From CAYFZR01 sp046760505 [NCBI: Candidatus Hydrothermarchaeota archaeon] (lineage in GTDB: Archaea; CAYFZR01), in NCBI GenBank assembly GCA_046760505.1, contig JBHIEG010000009.1:1-64000 (forward strand): DNA of 64,000 nucleotides, in the 5' to 3' direction. The notes beneath the pieces are model-generated. The model saw only the letters and a program-made list of their open reading frames with translations. It was not told the origin of the DNA and did no database searches. Positions 7,688 to 16,198 of the stretch are shown here, piece after piece. Position numbers and translations under genes: made by a program. The first letter of the stretch is position 1. The number at the start of each line of letters is the position of its first letter.

Positions 7688-8626
7688 TTGGATTACGGAA
7701 TCAACTTTAACGGTGATATGCCATTTCAAGATATTGCAAAGGGTTCAAAGATATCGGAAGAGATAGGATTCCACTACATTTGGGTGGGGGAATCTAAAGA
7801 TGTCGTTCATCCGTTTCCTGTTATTGCGCTAATATGCGAAAGTACCGAAAAGACCAGAATAGGTTCTGGCGTAATATCGCCCCAGTTAAATCGATGCGAG
7901 CACATAATAAAGGCTTTTGAGACTCTGCAAGAGGTATACGGAAGGAGATTCGTGGTAGGTCTTGCCCCAGGAGACTACTTTGGACTCAAATCTTTAGGAA
8001 TTAAGAGAAAACCAATCGAAACAGTTGGGGTATGTGTGATAGACATAGTTACAAGCAGGAACCCTGTTTTCGTTGTTGATGATGTGGAAGATCTGAAGGC
8101 AAAGTCAAGAATAAAAAGAGACATAACCGATATACCTATATTCATTGGTGCTGCCAGCCCTAAGATGATTAAACTAGCGAGTTCCATAGCAGATGGTGTT
8201 TTACTGAATTATGTGCATCCTGATTTTGTTGAATGGGCCTTAAGATACTTCAAGAAAAAAAACTACGTTGGAGTTTATGGTCCATCTCTTATTTTGCCTG
8301 ATAAAAAATACGAGGGTCATTTGAAAATTGCAGCATCTGTAGTTGCCTCGAGCGTTAGCAAGGAGATTCAGGAAGAATTTGATATGGAAGAAAGTATAGA
8401 AGACATTAAAAATATCATTTTGAAGAAGAGGTACGGAGAATTAAAAAAATATAACAATTTTTTACTCGAGAAATTTACGATCTCTGGTGATATATCTGAA
8501 ATCAGGAACAGGATAGATGAATTTAAAGATATGAAGGTTGATCAGGTAATTTTCGGAGGCCCGATGTGCGAGAACATAAATTCAATCAAACAACTTAAAG
8601 GATTGTTGAACGGTTCTTCGCAATAA
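7688..8626 (+). CDS. Second luciferase-fold (Mer-like) oxidoreductase
   Basis: A 312-residue paralogue of the gene before it. It starts with TTG one base after the previous stop codon, so the pair is translationally coupled. It keeps the N-terminal barrel segments (IGFHYIWVGES, RIGSGVISPQL, RFVVGLAPGD) but is more divergent: the NPYVR motif becomes SPQLNR. It may form a heteromer with the first protein or be a regulator or paralogue with another substrate. F420 use is inferred from the family. Confidence 0.68.
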   Translation: MDYGINFNGDMPFQDIAKGSKISEEIGFHYIWVGESKDVVHPFPVIALICESTEKTRIGSGVISPQLNRCEHIIKAFETLQEVYGRRFVVGLAPGDYFGLKSLGIKRKPIETVGVCVIDIVTSRNPVFVVDDVEDLKAKSRIKRDITDIPIFIGAASPKMIKLASSIADGVLLNYVHPDFVEWALRYFKKKNYVGVYGPSLILPDKKYEGHLKIAASVVASSVSKEIQEEFDMEESIEDIKNIILKKRYGELKKYNNFLLEKFTISGDISEIRNRIDEFKDMKVDQVIFGGPMCENINSIKQLKGLLNGSSQ

Positions 8627-8690
8627 TTTAACTATGATTTAACTGTTTAACTGTAATAATAATTTGTTACGAGAACTTATTTTTACTTCT

Positions 8691-9287
8691 TCATGATTTT
8701 TTAATAAGTCTGATGATCTCTTTTCCCTTTTCATAGGCATCTTTCATGGCGGTTGGATGGTTTTCTATTTTCCCCAGCTTGTCCATGTTGTTGTAAAGGA
8801 GAGTATCTGTGAATTCCATGTCTATAATGTCGAAAAAAGCTGTCACTGTCATTGTTGCGCCCATGAATACTTTATCGTAGTCCATGCCAGCAACAGATAT
8901 AAAAAGTCCCTTTCTCCTTCTTTTTTTCTCAGGAGATATGAAAGAATCCTTTAAAACGTATTTTTTTGCCCAGAAAACCTGACATCTGTCCATTAAGGCC
9001 TTCATCTTTGCTGGTATTCCAAGGGTCATAACTGGGGTTGCTAAAAATATGCTATCTGCTTCCTTTATTTTCTCGTAGATCTCATTCATATCATCTTTGA
9101 TGGGGCATTCTCCGGTTTCAATACAATCAAATATCTCTCCACAAGGTTCAATATTTTTAAAGGCGACGTATATTTTTTCCACTTTTGCTCCTTCGCTCTT
9201 CGCTCCTTCGATTGCTCTATCCAAGAGCCTGTCTGTATTTCCACCCTTTCTTGGACTCCCTACTAACGCTAAGACTTTTATTTTCAT
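8691..9287 (-). CDS. NADPH-dependent FMN reductase / flavodoxin-like protein
   Basis: A 198-residue flavodoxin-fold protein with the FMN-phosphate loop GSPRKGGNTDRLL and TPVMTLGIPA, typical of the iron-sulfur flavoprotein/NAD(P)H:FMN reductase family. Three cysteines in CGEIFDCIETGEC sit where iron-sulfur flavoproteins carry a cluster, but the compact Cx2Cx2C pattern is missing, so a cluster is doubtful. The ATG is preceded by GGTG. It stands alone between the Mer-like pair and the mercury operon. Confidence 0.75.
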   Translation of the reverse strand: MKIKVLALVGSPRKGGNTDRLLDRAIEGAKSEGAKVEKIYVAFKNIEPCGEIFDCIETGECPIKDDMNEIYEKIKEADSIFLATPVMTLGIPAKMKALMDRCQVFWAKKYVLKDSFISPEKKRRRKGLFISVAGMDYDKVFMGATMTVTAFFDIIDMEFTDTLLYNNMDKLGKIENHPTAMKDAYEKGKEIIRLIKKS

Positions 9288-9394
9288 TTGCACCAACGTT
9301 TTATAACTCGGTAGTTCATTTTAACTTATTTTGTTGTAATTTACCTTGATTCGACATATAAAGTATGACATAAAAAGACGGTATGAAAATAAAA

Positions 9395-10792
9395 CTATTC
9401 TGCGCAACAACTCATCTTCGTTACATCTCTTTTAAAAGATGTTGCAACCAGTTTTATTGCCTCCGCCATGGTTGGAAACACATGGACCGTATCGATGATG
9501 TCATCAATGGTTAGTTTATACTTTACCGCGAGCACTCCTTCGTGTATCATTTCAGCAGCGAAGGGGGCAAGAATATGAATGCCGAGAATGCGTTTTGTGT
9601 CTCTCTCAATGACCATCTTTATCAAACCTCTTGTGTCTTTAATGACGTTTGCCTTTGGAACAAGTTTCATAGGCAAAGTTTTGCATACGCAGTTGTAACC
9701 TTTTTCCAATGCTTCTTTATCTGTTAATCCTACACTTGCTACTTGGGGAGATGTGAAAACTGCGTGAGGTATTGCAAAGTAATCCATCTTTATTCCTTTA
9801 TTTTTTAAAGCATTTTCAGCCGCTATAGAGCCTTCTTTTGCTGCTGTGGTCTCGAGCATCGGCTTTCCAATCACGTCTCCTGCTGCATAAATGTGTTTAG
9901 CCGTAGTTTGCATCTCGTCGTTTACTACTATGGCTCCATTTTTGTCAACTTCAACACCAACCTTGTCTAAACCCAGGCCTTCTGTGTTTGGTTTTCTTCC
10001 CGTCGCCATAAGAATCTTTTCTCCCTTGAATTCTCTTTTTTCTCCTCTAACTTCCGCTTTAACTACTTTGCAATCCCCTTCCCTTCTTACGCTTTTGATC
10101 GTAACTCCAGTATGAATCTCTATCCCCTCCTCTTCAAGGTATTTTCTCAAAGCTATAGAGATCTCTGGCTCTTCATCAGGTAATATTAATGGGCTTCTCT
10201 GCAGCATCGTAACCTCAGTACCAAAGTGAGCATACATCTGGGCGAACTCACATGCCAATGCTCTTCCTCCTATTATGATCATTGATTCCGGCAGTTCTTT
10301 AAGATCTAATGCTTCTACATTTGTGAGGTAATCGATCTCTTCGATTCCCTTGATTTTCATGATGTTTGGCGAAGAACCTGTTGCTACTATAAATTTTTCC
10401 CCATAAAGCGTCTTTCCGTTTACCGAAACTTCATTTTTTGATGTAAAGAAAGCCCTTCCTCTAATCAAGGAGACTCCCGGGAGTGAATTTGCAACGTCAA
10501 TGTACTTCTCCTTTCTCAAATTCTTTACTAAATTATCTTTTTCGTGCATAACTCTACCGAAGTCTAAGGTTGATCTCACCTCCAACCCTCTAAGCCCGTG
10601 ATTTTCATAGTAATGAATTTCTCCGACGTGAAGTAGGTGTTTCGTTGGTATGCAGCCCACATTAACGCATGTTCCCCCTATAACTCCTCTCTCTATCATC
10701 GCTATATTCGCTCCTAAATCAGATGCCTTTATTGCAGCTCCAAATGCAGCGGACCCGCTTCCTAGAATGATCAAATCATATTTTTCCATCAT
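9395..10792 (-). CDS. merA: Mercuric reductase
   Basis: A 465-residue FAD-disulfide oxidoreductase. The N-terminal redox motif is GGTCVNVGCIPTK (C42/C47) and the C-terminus ends in a vicinal pair (C462-C463 in MSCCAE). That tail pair hands Hg(II) to the active site in MerA and is absent from lipoamide dehydrogenase. It reduces Hg(II) to Hg(0) with NADPH in the cytoplasm. No N-terminal metal-binding domain is present. It lies downstream of an ArsR-type regulator and a MerT-HMA transporter, all on the same strand, which strongly supports the call. A GAGGT ribosome binding site precedes the ATG. Confidence 0.9.
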   Translation of the reverse strand: MMEKYDLIILGSGSAAFGAAIKASDLGANIAMIERGVIGGTCVNVGCIPTKHLLHVGEIHYYENHGLRGLEVRSTLDFGRVMHEKDNLVKNLRKEKYIDVANSLPGVSLIRGRAFFTSKNEVSVNGKTLYGEKFIVATGSSPNIMKIKGIEEIDYLTNVEALDLKELPESMIIIGGRALACEFAQMYAHFGTEVTMLQRSPLILPDEEPEISIALRKYLEEEGIEIHTGVTIKSVRREGDCKVVKAEVRGEKREFKGEKILMATGRKPNTEGLGLDKVGVEVDKNGAIVVNDEMQTTAKHIYAAGDVIGKPMLETTAAKEGSIAAENALKNKGIKMDYFAIPHAVFTSPQVASVGLTDKEALEKGYNCVCKTLPMKLVPKANVIKDTRGLIKMVIERDTKRILGIHILAPFAAEMIHEGVLAVKYKLTIDDIIDTVHVFPTMAEAIKLVATSFKRDVTKMSCCAE

Positions 10793-10814
10793 TATACCTC
10801 AAATTAAATTATTT

Positions 10815-11372
10815 TCAATTAACTGATTTATCTTCTACTATTTCTGCCCTATATGGCTTGAACAAAGAAATAATTTCTTCTTTGGCTATTCTATCAGGAT
10901 CATAGGTTACCTCTCCCTTTCCATCGTAATAACTCACCTCGGCTTTGATTATTCCTTCCTCTTTCTTCAATCTATCCTCTAAGATGGTCGCACAGGATGG
11001 GCAAGTCATTCCATCGACACTTAAAACGATAATTCGCTGGTAGTGCTCTCTATCCCCTGGAGCAATTTCGCCTTCAAATTTAATGGCTGTAATTCTTGGA
11101 ACGATTAAGAAAGTTATTAATGTGTAGAAGGCCAAATATGTTATGAGAGTTGCGATAATAAATTTAACTCTGTTTCTCATTGTGCAACAACTTTTATTCT
11201 TCCTAAAGTACATTCCTATTGCGACTGCTAAAAAAACAAAACTCATAACGAGAAAATAGTTCTTGTATAGAGTGATTGTCAGCGCTGTTGTAACGCCGCC
11301 TATTCCAAGGATAACTATGAGTGCAGGAACGATACAACAAAGAACGGCGATTAGGCTTGATAGAGTACCCAA
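10815..11372 (-). CDS. merT: MerT-like mercuric transporter fused to an HMA (MerP-like) domain
   Basis: An integral membrane protein with a MerT-like first helix containing a vicinal CC (LCCIVPALIVILG), a second CC after NKS in a loop, one or two more helices, and a C-terminal heavy-metal-associated domain with GMTCPSCA. It should import Hg(II) and pass it to MerA. The first canonical start is TTG, but the reading frame continues upstream with family-like residues (KIDPRSVG) to an ATA at 11402-11400 placed six bases after a perfect GGAGGT. The true start may therefore be non-canonical or mutated. The domain order is the reverse of separate MerP secretion, since the HMA domain is tethered here. 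Confidence 0.82.
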   Translation of the reverse strand: MGTLSSLIAVLCCIVPALIVILGIGGVTTALTITLYKNYFLVMSFVFLAVAIGMYFRKNKSCCTMRNRVKFIIATLITYLAFYTLITFLIVPRITAIKFEGEIAPGDREHYQRIIVLSVDGMTCPSCATILEDRLKKEEGIIKAEVSYYDGKGEVTYDPDRIAKEEIISLFKPYRAEIVEDKSVN

Positions 11373-11418
11373 ACCAACGGACCTAGGATCAATTTTAACT
11401 ATGGAAAAACCTCCATGT

Positions 11419-11742
11419 TCAGCTCAATATTTCGCACGCTAGAATTTTCTCGAAGAGCGTTCTTACATGGTTGTCCGACAGTTTTAGTATTTCCTGAACT
11501 AAATCTCCATTTAGAGAATAGAGGATGAACTTTCCCTTTTTCTTTGTTTTCACCAAGCCGCAGTTCCTTAAACAAGCCAAGTGATGGGATATACTGCTCT
11601 GCTCTTTACCTGTCTCATCACAGATATCAGTAACACTCATCCACCTATTTTTTCTCAAAGCCTCCAATATTTTTATCCTCGTTTCATCGCCCAAAGCCTT
11701 GAAAAATCTAGCCTTTGCCAACGTTAGGTCTCCATCAAACAT
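11419..11742 (-). CDS. ArsR/SmtB-family metal-responsive repressor of the mer operon
   Basis: A 107-residue winged-helix repressor with the ArsR pattern ALGDETRIKILEAL and the recognition helix SSISHHLACLRNCGLV. Cysteines in DICDE, in HLACLRNC and near the C-terminus (ILACE) could bind Hg(II) and release DNA. It is the first gene of the mer operon, and a perfect palindrome overlaps its start codon, implying autoregulation. ArsR-type control of mer genes is known in other archaea; bacteria mostly use MerR. Which cysteines bind metal is inference. Confidence 0.88.
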   Translation of the reverse strand: MFDGDLTLAKARFFKALGDETRIKILEALRKNRWMSVTDICDETGKEQSSISHHLACLRNCGLVKTKKKGKFILYSLNGDLVQEILKLSDNHVRTLFEKILACEILS

Positions 11743-11761
11743 ATGAAGATAGGTTCATATG
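11740..11761 (-). promoter_or_regulatory. Palindromic operator at the mer operon start
   Basis: CATATGAA and TTCATATG form perfect 8-base arms with a 6-base spacer. The final ATG of the palindrome is the start codon of the ArsR gene, and a TATA-like AATATAAAT lies about 25 bases upstream. A repressor bound here would cover the transcription start. It has the geometry of ArsR/SmtB operators. Confidence 0.65.
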
Positions 11762-11791
11762 ATGTTATTTATATTTTTTTATTGTCAGTTA

Positions 11792-13048
11792 TTACTGTCT
11801 ATAGGTAAGTATTCTAAGAATAACCGTTAAATTTGAAATAACCGCTATGACTAGCAGGGAGAGTAATATCTGATTGAAGATTCCACCAAGCATTATTAGA
11901 AAAAGCCTCATGTCTCTTCTCATAATCAGGAAAAAGTTAAATCTATCTTTCTTTTCTATTAAATCAGCCCTTGCTGCTGAATAACTTATCATAAGGGATC
12001 CGATAATAGCAAATAGACCGGCTAAGAGTGTTATATCGGAGAAATTTCCTAGGATCATTCCTAAAATAATGGCAAAGTCTGCATATCTATCAAGAATAGA
12101 ATCTAAGAAGGCGCCGAAATTACTTTGAAGATTCTTTAGCCTCGCTATTTCTCCATCACAACCATCCACGATAGATGCGATCTGAGTCAAAATTCCTGCC
12201 AAGAAGTTTAGGGTAAGAAAGAATAAGTAAGCAGGCATCAATGAAAATATAAAACTTATTATGGTTAGTTGGTTTGGATTTATGTTGTATCTAACCAGAA
12301 ATTTTGAAATTCTAGATGATATCTTTCTGTTTATATATTTAGAAACTGGACCGTCATCTTCCTTTACCAAAGAATTTTGTATGTAAATTTCTGCCTCCCT
12401 CAAGTCTTCTTCGGTATCTATGTCTTTCCAGTAAAAATTCTCTATTTTAATTGCTCTCAGTTCTTTTTCCTTTATCAGCTCTTTCATTACATCCGAAATT
12501 GTAAAAATTTCCTTTTCTTTCGCTACTGTTGTTGTTATGTCAAATATATATGGCTGGCAAATGAACAATCCAGTGTCAATGGCGTTCCATTTTTCTATAT
12601 TCTTTCCTATATCAAGAATAAAGTCCCCTTCAACATAAACCTTTGTTGCTTCTTCTTTTTCATTTATTTTTGAAACGAACAGAACGTTTTCTTTGTGTTT
12701 TTCTTTTAGAAAAGAGTATATGCTTCTTTCAAAGTAATGATCTCCCATACAAATTAAAAAAGGCTCGTTTATAAGATCTCTCGTGAGATGCAAAGAATAA
12801 CCATTTTCCCTCCAAGGATCTGGGTTATCAACATAAGTGATCTTTATTCCGAGTTTGCTTCCGTCTCCAAAGTAATCTTTTATGTTCTTCGAATCATCTG
12901 ATATTACGATAATGAATTCATCGATTGTTTCTCTAAGCGCTCTGAGTGTGTGTTCTAAAATAGGTAGTCCAAATAATCTTGCAAGCGGTTTCGGTACCTC
13001 GCCCTTAAACCTCTCGCCCTTGCCAGCAGCCAGTATAACTGCTTTCAA
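11792..13048 (-). CDS. Bifunctional inositol-1-phosphate cytidylyltransferase / DIPP synthase
   Basis: A 418-residue two-domain protein. Residues 1-215 are a nucleotidyltransferase (LAAGKGERFKG, then PKPLARLFG) that would make CDP-inositol. Residues ~235-418 are a membrane CDP-alcohol phosphotransferase with the full DG..AR...G..D...D signature (DGCDGEIAR, then FLDSILDRYAD) and several helices. The fused enzyme is known from Archaeoglobus and Thermococcales, where it makes phosphorylated di-myo-inositol phosphate, a heat and salt solute. It overlaps the inositol-phosphate synthase gene by four bases. Confidence 0.88.
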   Translation of the reverse strand: MKAVILAAGKGERFKGEVPKPLARLFGLPILEHTLRALRETIDEFIIVISDDSKNIKDYFGDGSKLGIKITYVDNPDPWRENGYSLHLTRDLINEPFLICMGDHYFERSIYSFLKEKHKENVLFVSKINEKEEATKVYVEGDFILDIGKNIEKWNAIDTGLFICQPYIFDITTTVAKEKEIFTISDVMKELIKEKELRAIKIENFYWKDIDTEEDLREAEIYIQNSLVKEDDGPVSKYINRKISSRISKFLVRYNINPNQLTIISFIFSLMPAYLFFLTLNFLAGILTQIASIVDGCDGEIARLKNLQSNFGAFLDSILDRYADFAIILGMILGNFSDITLLAGLFAIIGSLMISYSAARADLIEKKDRFNFFLIMRRDMRLFLIMLGGIFNQILLSLLVIAVISNLTVILRILTYRQ

Positions 13049-14274
13049 CCAAGGTCCCCGTATACGTACTCGAGAGGTTCTTCATATTTTAAATTGGTTT
13101 TTTTACTCGAGTTAACCCATTCAACAAGCTCCATAAACTGTTCATGAGTATTTACCTTTTTAGAGTCCATTGGGTCCTTGAAAAAGAATCCCATCTCCTT
13201 GATTACTCCATATTCGCCTCTGCGTTTCGCATACAACAATAGCCTTGCTATGTCTATGATGAGCGGTGCAGCGAGTATACAGTCTATGCCATCCCAGACA
13301 AACTGAAACTTCATTTTTGTGCCTAGAAAGCCCTTGAAATGTACGAAATCGAACGCAATTTTATTATCCACAAGGGAAGGAAATAGAGAGATCTCGCATA
13401 TGCTGTGAGGAGAGTAACCTAGTATCGCTTCCAATACACTGTCTTTTGTTATTATCTTGCTTGTCTTGTTGTCTTGATGATCAAGTACTTTACCGTCGTC
13501 ATCTCCTAAGATGTTAAAGCTCATCCAGCCTAGGATATCTAGGTTCCTGTAGAGAAACATAGGAACCAACGTGGTCTTGACAAGCGTTTCTCCTGTCTTT
13601 CCATCGTTCCCAGCGTGCGGAACTTTGTTTTCTAAAGCAAGTTTCTTTAATGCTGGCAAACTCGAACCAACACTAGGTGTAAAGTTTGCGTAGGGAATGC
13701 CGTTTTTTAATGCAGAATAAGCATATAGTGCGCTTGCTCTGATTTTTTCTTTTTTGTCCTCGTCCAACAATCTTTCGAAGTCGTCTGTCCTAATGTGATA
13801 CTCCGGATCAATTTCTAATGGAGGCTCGGTGGAAGCTATGTTTATTATTACCGTGTCCTTCTTCTTAAACTTCTTCATATCACTCGATAGTATGTCCACG
13901 ATCTCTCTAAGGGAGTAATCATCTTCAAGTCCGCATGTTTCTCCAAGCGCTTTAATTCCCTGACCGCAATTTAACGCTGTTCCTTTTTTTGCTCTTACCT
14001 CAGAGAGGTCTTCTTTGACTTCCTCGAGTATTTCCATGTCGTAGTGTCTGTTTTGGTTCCAGTGCATCAAAGATGCCTCGTAGGCATTAAATCCCAGGTT
14101 TCTTATTTCATGCCCACCAAATCGAAATTTCAGCGGAATTTTCTTTACGTTTGAGAACTGGGCTAATTCAGTAACCAAACCTGTTTTAGGTGCTATTCCC
14201 CTTTCAATTCCCTTTGCTCCTACCATCGTCGTGGTAGAGACTGCTCCATAAGCTCCTATCAACCATAGATCCAT
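13045..14274 (-). CDS. ino1: Myo-inositol-1-phosphate synthase
   Basis: A 409-residue NAD-dependent isomerase converting glucose 6-phosphate to inositol 1-phosphate. The N-terminal GAYGAVSTT nucleotide loop, the NFTPSVGSS segment and NDGKTGETLVKT are hallmark sequences. I chose the ATG preceded by GGTGGGG, which gives MDLWLIGAYG. The longer frame upstream lacks family similarity and lies in the divergent promoter. It feeds the downstream cytidylyltransferase/DIPP synthase and probably also the inositol lipid enzyme at 24.5 kb. Confidence 0.93.
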   Translation of the reverse strand: MDLWLIGAYGAVSTTTMVGAKGIERGIAPKTGLVTELAQFSNVKKIPLKFRFGGHEIRNLGFNAYEASLMHWNQNRHYDMEILEEVKEDLSEVRAKKGTALNCGQGIKALGETCGLEDDYSLREIVDILSSDMKKFKKKDTVIINIASTEPPLEIDPEYHIRTDDFERLLDEDKKEKIRASALYAYSALKNGIPYANFTPSVGSSLPALKKLALENKVPHAGNDGKTGETLVKTTLVPMFLYRNLDILGWMSFNILGDDDGKVLDHQDNKTSKIITKDSVLEAILGYSPHSICEISLFPSLVDNKIAFDFVHFKGFLGTKMKFQFVWDGIDCILAAPLIIDIARLLLYAKRRGEYGVIKEMGFFFKDPMDSKKVNTHEQFMELVEWVNSSKKTNLKYEEPLEYVYGDLG

Positions 14275-14363
14275 GTTCCCCACCCCTACCGTTATAAATT
14301 TAGAACGGTGTAAAAATTTATATTGAACTTTCTTATATAAATATTTCTTTGAGGAATGAAGAT

Positions 14364-14936
14364 ATGTTGGATGAATCAAAAGAGCCAAAACAGGAAAGAA
14401 TTAAGATATTAGAAAAGAAAGAGCAATATGAGGCTTTAAAAAACCCTACTAAGAAAAATATATTGAAAAAAATCTCAAAAAAGTCAAAAACGATAACAGA
14501 ATTGGCTAGAGAGTTAAAAATTCCAAAATCAGAAATAGCATATCATGTGAAGGGGCTTAGAAACAGTGGACTGATAAGACTGGAAAGAACAGAAGAAGAC
14601 AAAAAGGGACTCAGAAAAAAGTACTATCTTTCAACTGCCCAAGTTTTTTTAACCAACGATGATGCACCCCAGATAGTAAAGGACGATCTGATTGCCCAGG
14701 CAGAGCTTTTTGTTATTGGATATCTAGAAGGATTAAGGCATGTGAATAAGTTTGAAGAAGATATTTATGAAAAAATAAAAACAGAGGACCTTGCCGCAAG
14801 CGTGGTTAGGGAGTCTTTACTTCTGAGTAAAGAACCACTCGAAGCCAAGCCTACTGTACTCGCCTCATTGTTCCGGAAGGCTCTCCAAAAAATCATTTCT
14901 CGAGATGAGAAGATTTCATACTTACTGGATTTATAA
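14364..14936 (+). CDS. Winged-helix transcription regulator divergent from ino1
   Basis: A 190-residue regulator. Residues ~20-90 form an ArsR-like winged helix (LKNPTKKNILKKISK, ITELARELKIPKSEIAYHVKGL) with a charged wing. The C-terminal ~90 residues are helical and of unknown function. It is transcribed away from ino1 across about 90 bases holding both TATA elements, so it may control the inositol solute genes, for example in response to heat or salt. The ATG is preceded by GAGG; an earlier TTG is less likely. Confidence 0.75.
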   Translation: MLDESKEPKQERIKILEKKEQYEALKNPTKKNILKKISKKSKTITELARELKIPKSEIAYHVKGLRNSGLIRLERTEEDKKGLRKKYYLSTAQVFLTNDDAPQIVKDDLIAQAELFVIGYLEGLRHVNKFEEDIYEKIKTEDLAASVVRESLLLSKEPLEAKPTVLASLFRKALQKIISRDEKISYLLDL

Positions 14937-15044
14937 ATAGAAGAAGATATATAAGACAATTTTATAAAATAATTTTAATAAACTAAATTAAACTAAATAA
15001 AAAGTTATGGAGTGTAGAATAAAACTAAAATAAAGAGTGATCAG

Positions 15045-15551
15045 ATGAAAAGACAACACTACGGCAAGTATTCTCTTCTTGATGATAGTTTTAGAGGTAT
15101 GTTGAGATCGCTGGAAGGAGAAAAAGTAGACCCTAAAGTGGCTAGAAACAGCTTAAATGCCTTGAGAGCTAGAATAGATCATATCGTGGGATTATATGAG
15201 GATTTAATGATAGAAGGAAGGGAAGAAATGAAGGAAAGAGCCAACCAGATAATCAAAGTTATGGATAATATGTTGAAGGAATTTGAAGGTATTGATGATT
15301 TGGTTCCTATGGACGGAACATTAAGAGACCACCTCGTTCAGTTAAACGCTGCATTAGGGTCATTCGTGCTTTATGTTGGAAGAAGCGAGTTAGTAGATAA
15401 AGTCTCGGACAGATTGAGCTTACAGATATTATTAACTGAAAGTCTGAAAGGTATAGAAGATAGAATGAAAACAAAAATAGATGAGATGGAAAGTAGAATT
15501 AAAAAAATAGAAGAGGATATTAGAAAGATCCGAAAAGAAATTAGTAAATGA
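15045..15551 (+). CDS. Unknown helical protein with C-terminal coiled coil
   Basis: A 168-residue acidic/basic helical protein that I do not recognise. Residues 1-125 are predicted helices (SLNALRARIDHIVGLYEDL). The last ~40 residues are a heptad-rich coiled coil (KIDEMESRIKKIEEDIRK). A GTGATC ribosome binding site precedes the ATG, and AT-rich direct repeats (ACTAAATTAAACTAAATAAA) lie just upstream. It sits with another small gene between the inositol genes and the replication origin, so a chromosome-related role is possible but unproven. Confidence 0.65.
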   Translation: MKRQHYGKYSLLDDSFRGMLRSLEGEKVDPKVARNSLNALRARIDHIVGLYEDLMIEGREEMKERANQIIKVMDNMLKEFEGIDDLVPMDGTLRDHLVQLNAALGSFVLYVGRSELVDKVSDRLSLQILLTESLKGIEDRMKTKIDEMESRIKKIEEDIRKIRKEISK

Positions 15552-15583
15552 ATTATTTAAAACTATAAGAAACTTAATAAAGA

Positions 15584-15850
15584 ATGTATATGCTGAAAGG
15601 TACTTACAGAGAAATAATGGAACTGTGTTATAGTAAAGGGGAAATCACTTCAAGAATCGTAGCAGAAAATGTATACAGTTATTTGGAGAAGAGAAAAGCT
15701 ATGATCAACGCTTGTAGAGCATTAAACTGGTTGTGTAAAAAAGGATTATTAGTAGAAGTGGATAAAGATATGGATATAAAAGTTTACGCGCCTGCTATCA
15801 GTAAAGAGAAATACAATAAAAGGGTAAGTGAAGGGTTATTGTTAGAATGA
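15584..15850 (+). CDS. Small winged-helix-like protein next to the origin
   Basis: An 88-residue protein with a helix-turn-helix pattern (ITSRIVAENVYSYLEKRKAMINACRALNWLCKKGLLVEV) and a short C-terminal tail. No family recognised. Two in-frame ATGs lie two codons apart. It is followed directly by the origin region, so it could be a local DNA-binding factor; this is inferred from position alone. Confidence 0.6.
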   Translation: MYMLKGTYREIMELCYSKGEITSRIVAENVYSYLEKRKAMINACRALNWLCKKGLLVEVDKDMDIKVYAPAISKEKYNKRVSEGLLLE

Positions 15851-15969
15851 GGTGACTGTTAAACTGTTTATAAATTAATAACAAATCCCACATTTCTTTA
15901 AATTCTTATGTTTCAAAGTTGATTAATCTATTTATAATCTATTATAATCTGTTACAATCATAGATAATA

Positions 15970-15989
15970 CCCCTTTATTTCTAGTGGAA
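15970..15989 (-). repeat. Origin recognition box 1 (inverted, degenerate)
   Basis: Read on the minus strand it matches about 15 of 20 positions of the ORB core with its G-string outward. It is the only box pointing left, so it could bound the unwinding element. Confidence 0.55.
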
Positions 15990-16050
15990 TATTCATCGGA
16001 GGTTTGTATTTTATGTTTACATATCGCGTAAACAACTTGGAGTTATTAAC

Positions 16051-16071
16051 ATCTCCAGTGGAAACAAAGGA
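16051..16071 (+). repeat. Origin recognition box 2
   Basis: ATCTCCAGTGGAAACAAAGG is an almost perfect ORB core, lacking only the long G-string at its right end. It is expected to bind Orc1/Cdc6. Confidence 0.75.
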
Positions 16072-16198
16072 CTCTTGACACTCATTTCTATTTTTCTAAA
16101 TAGAAGTTTTTTTAAAATTTAAAGGAGATTTTCATCTTTTTAACACTATTTACTTTAAATCATAAACAATAATCTCAATCCAACTCTTTATCAGTATT

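Noticed and set aside
9542-9727. Antisense frames over merA, leuS, alaS and other genes
   Set aside because: They are shadows of real genes, with no RBS, no family sequence and poor codon use.
14275-14388. 38-residue extension of inositol-phosphate synthase
   Set aside because: It crosses the divergent promoter, lacks family similarity, and a GGTGGGG ribosome binding site marks the internal ATG.
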